This document shows, in pieces, positions 63,101-64,000 of a stretch of DNA of 64,000 bases (the stretch's first letter is position 1; the number at the start of each line of letters is the position of its first letter). Both the position numbers and the translations under genes were made by a program. The notes below the pieces were generated by a model. The model saw only the letters and a program-made list of their open reading frames with translations. It did no database searches and had not been told where the DNA came from. Where the stretch lies: the NCBI RefSeq assembly GCF_000416235.1, contig NZ_ATLO01000046.1, positions 124,001 to 188,000 of the forward strand, written 5' to 3'. The DNA comes from Pseudomonas sp. CFII64. GTDB taxonomy: Bacteria > Pseudomonadota > Gammaproteobacteria > Pseudomonadales > Pseudomonadaceae.

Positions 63101-63127
63101 ACGCATGCCTCTTGGCGAGGCATGCGT
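63101..63127. other. Perfect 11-base hairpin between the aldehyde dehydrogenase and the binding protein
   Basis: ACGCATGCCTC and GAGGCATGCGT are separated by a 5-base loop. No T-tract follows, so it may act as a processing or attenuation hairpin that lowers or stabilises parts of the operon transcript. Confidence 0.5.
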
Positions 63128-63309
63128 TGGACACATGGCTTCAATGACAAATTTTCGATTGTTGAGGGTTCGACGGGCACTCAGGATGACCTCGCCGACT
63201 CAGCCGATGCGCCCGGAACACGGGCCTTTGGTGAGAGCTTCGGGAACGCGGTTCGCCTGTCGCGACGATGCGTCACCTTCAACATGCAGCAACGAAAATG
63301 GAGTCCAGA

Positions 63310-64000
63310 ATGGGCCAGCATGATCTGAACAGAAGACAGTTCATCAAGACAGTGGGCGTCGCATCGGTCGCCGCAGCAGCCATGTCGATGCCGTTCATCC
63401 GCGCCAATGCCAGCGACACCCGCTTCCAGGGCAAGACCCTGCGTCTGCTGACCTGGTCCGATGACACTGGCCTCGCGGCGTTGCGCAACATCGCGGCAAC
63501 CTTCGAAGCCAAGACCGGCGCCAAGGTCATTGCCGACCGCACCGGCAGCACCTCGGAAATGGTCGCCAAGCTCAAGGCTGGCGGTGATCGCCCGCAATAC
63601 GACGTCATTACCCTGGCCGGTGTCGGCGCTGAAGGCCTGGCGGCGGCCGGTCTGCTGGAAAAGCCCGACCTCAATCGCATCCCCAACATTGTCGACGTCC
63701 CGGAGAAATACCGCACCGGCGCCAACGGCCACGGCATCGGTTACCTGTTGTGGTGCAACAGCCTGATCTACAGCACGCGCACCGTGAAGGAAGCACCGGA
63801 CAGCTACGCCGCCTTGTGGGACAAGGACCTGGCGCCGAGCATCTTCCTGCCGCCGCCGAACTGGACCGAGGCCATGGACCTGATCATCATCGCCGCGAAA
63901 CTGGCCGGCGGTGACGAACACAATATCGAGCCGGGCTTCAAGAAGCTCGCCGAGCTCAAGGATCGCGTGGTGACGCTGGGCGAAAACCCGAACCAGATCG
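63310..64000 (+). CDS. Tat-exported ABC-transporter solute-binding protein (partial)
   Basis: The first 230 residues of a periplasmic binding protein of the spermidine/putrescine (PotD-like) extracellular solute-binding family, cut by the window end. A twin-arginine signal (NRRQFIK at 7-13, hydrophobic core to about 34) means it is exported folded. The mature part begins LRLLTWSDDTGLAALRNIAATFEAKTGAK and has YDVITLAGVGAEGLAAAGLL. It likely takes up a guanidino or polyamine-like compound for the preceding enzymes. ATG 63310 has only a weak upstream ribosome-binding site. Confidence 0.85.
   Translation, partial: MGQHDLNRRQFIKTVGVASVAAAAMSMPFIRANASDTRFQGKTLRLLTWSDDTGLAALRNIAATFEAKTGAKVIADRTGSTSEMVAKLKAGGDRPQYDVITLAGVGAEGLAAAGLLEKPDLNRIPNIVDVPEKYRTGANGHGIGYLLWCNSLIYSTRTVKEAPDSYAALWDKDLAPSIFLPPPNWTEAMDLIIIAAKLAGGDEHNIEPGFKKLAELKDRVVTLGENPNQI

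Overview
The window is chromosomal DNA of a Pseudomonas, most likely of the P. fluorescens group. Evidence is the run of bifA, sodB, argO/argP, xenB, olsBA, fumarase, sadC, pykA, a PilZ gene, a MoxR operon, sbcB, mvaT, purU and pit. This follows, with losses, the order I remember for PAO1 PA4367 to PA4292. MvaT, EmhR/TtgR-type and PcaR-type regulators and Pseudomonas REP doublets agree. No rRNA, tRNA, CRISPR array, transposase, integrase or phage gene was seen.

Layout. 1-7 kb: BifA (c-di-GMP phosphodiesterase), Fe-superoxide dismutase, an ArgO/LysE exporter divergent from ArgP, an SDR oxidoreductase and a coiled-coil membrane protein. 7.2-8 kb: an orphan Pro/Lys-rich protein with DG repeats. 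8-10.7 kb: arsR-MFS-xenB operon. 10.8-12.9 kb: AcpH converging on and overlapping the olsBA ornithine-lipid operon. 13-17 kb: serine hydrolase with a small membrane protein, YceI with a PLD-type cardiolipin synthase, and a PfpI protein. 17-23.4 kb: class I fumarase, SadC diguanylate cyclase, ferredoxin reductase, pyruvate kinase and a lipoprotein. 23.6-31 kb: a PilZ receptor and a six-gene overlapping MoxR/DUF58/DUF4350/DUF4129/SpoIIM/RDD operon. 31-34.5 kb: sbcB, mvaT, purU. 34.5-37.4 kb: an overlapping glycosyltransferase/deacetylase/PF03706 operon, followed by the tail of a lost chemoreceptor gene. 37.8-41.3 kb: HerA-like ATPase and Pit phosphate carrier. 42-47.6 kb: pcaR-pcaIJF-pcaT. 47.7-54.3 kb: emhABC RND efflux pump and its divergent repressor emhR. 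54.8-58.8 kb: an orphan DUF3396 immunity-like gene, a tandem-Cache periplasmic protein, a DHA2 MFS pump and a small membrane protein. 59-64 kb: a LysR regulator divergent from a 2-ketoarginine-decarboxylase-like enzyme, an aldehyde dehydrogenase and a Tat-exported solute-binding protein cut by the window end.

How the genes connect. BifA, SadC and a PilZ protein put c-di-GMP breakdown, synthesis and sensing within 24 kb. pcaIJF turns beta-ketoadipate into succinyl-CoA and acetyl-CoA, with uptake by PcaT, but pcaB, pcaD and pcaC do not follow. The 60-64 kb operon looks like guanidino-acid catabolism with its own uptake. Several operons use 1-8 nt stop/start overlaps, implying translational coupling. 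The least explained loci are the MoxR operon, the glycosyltransferase operon, the DG-repeat protein, the tandem-Cache protein and the orphan immunity gene.
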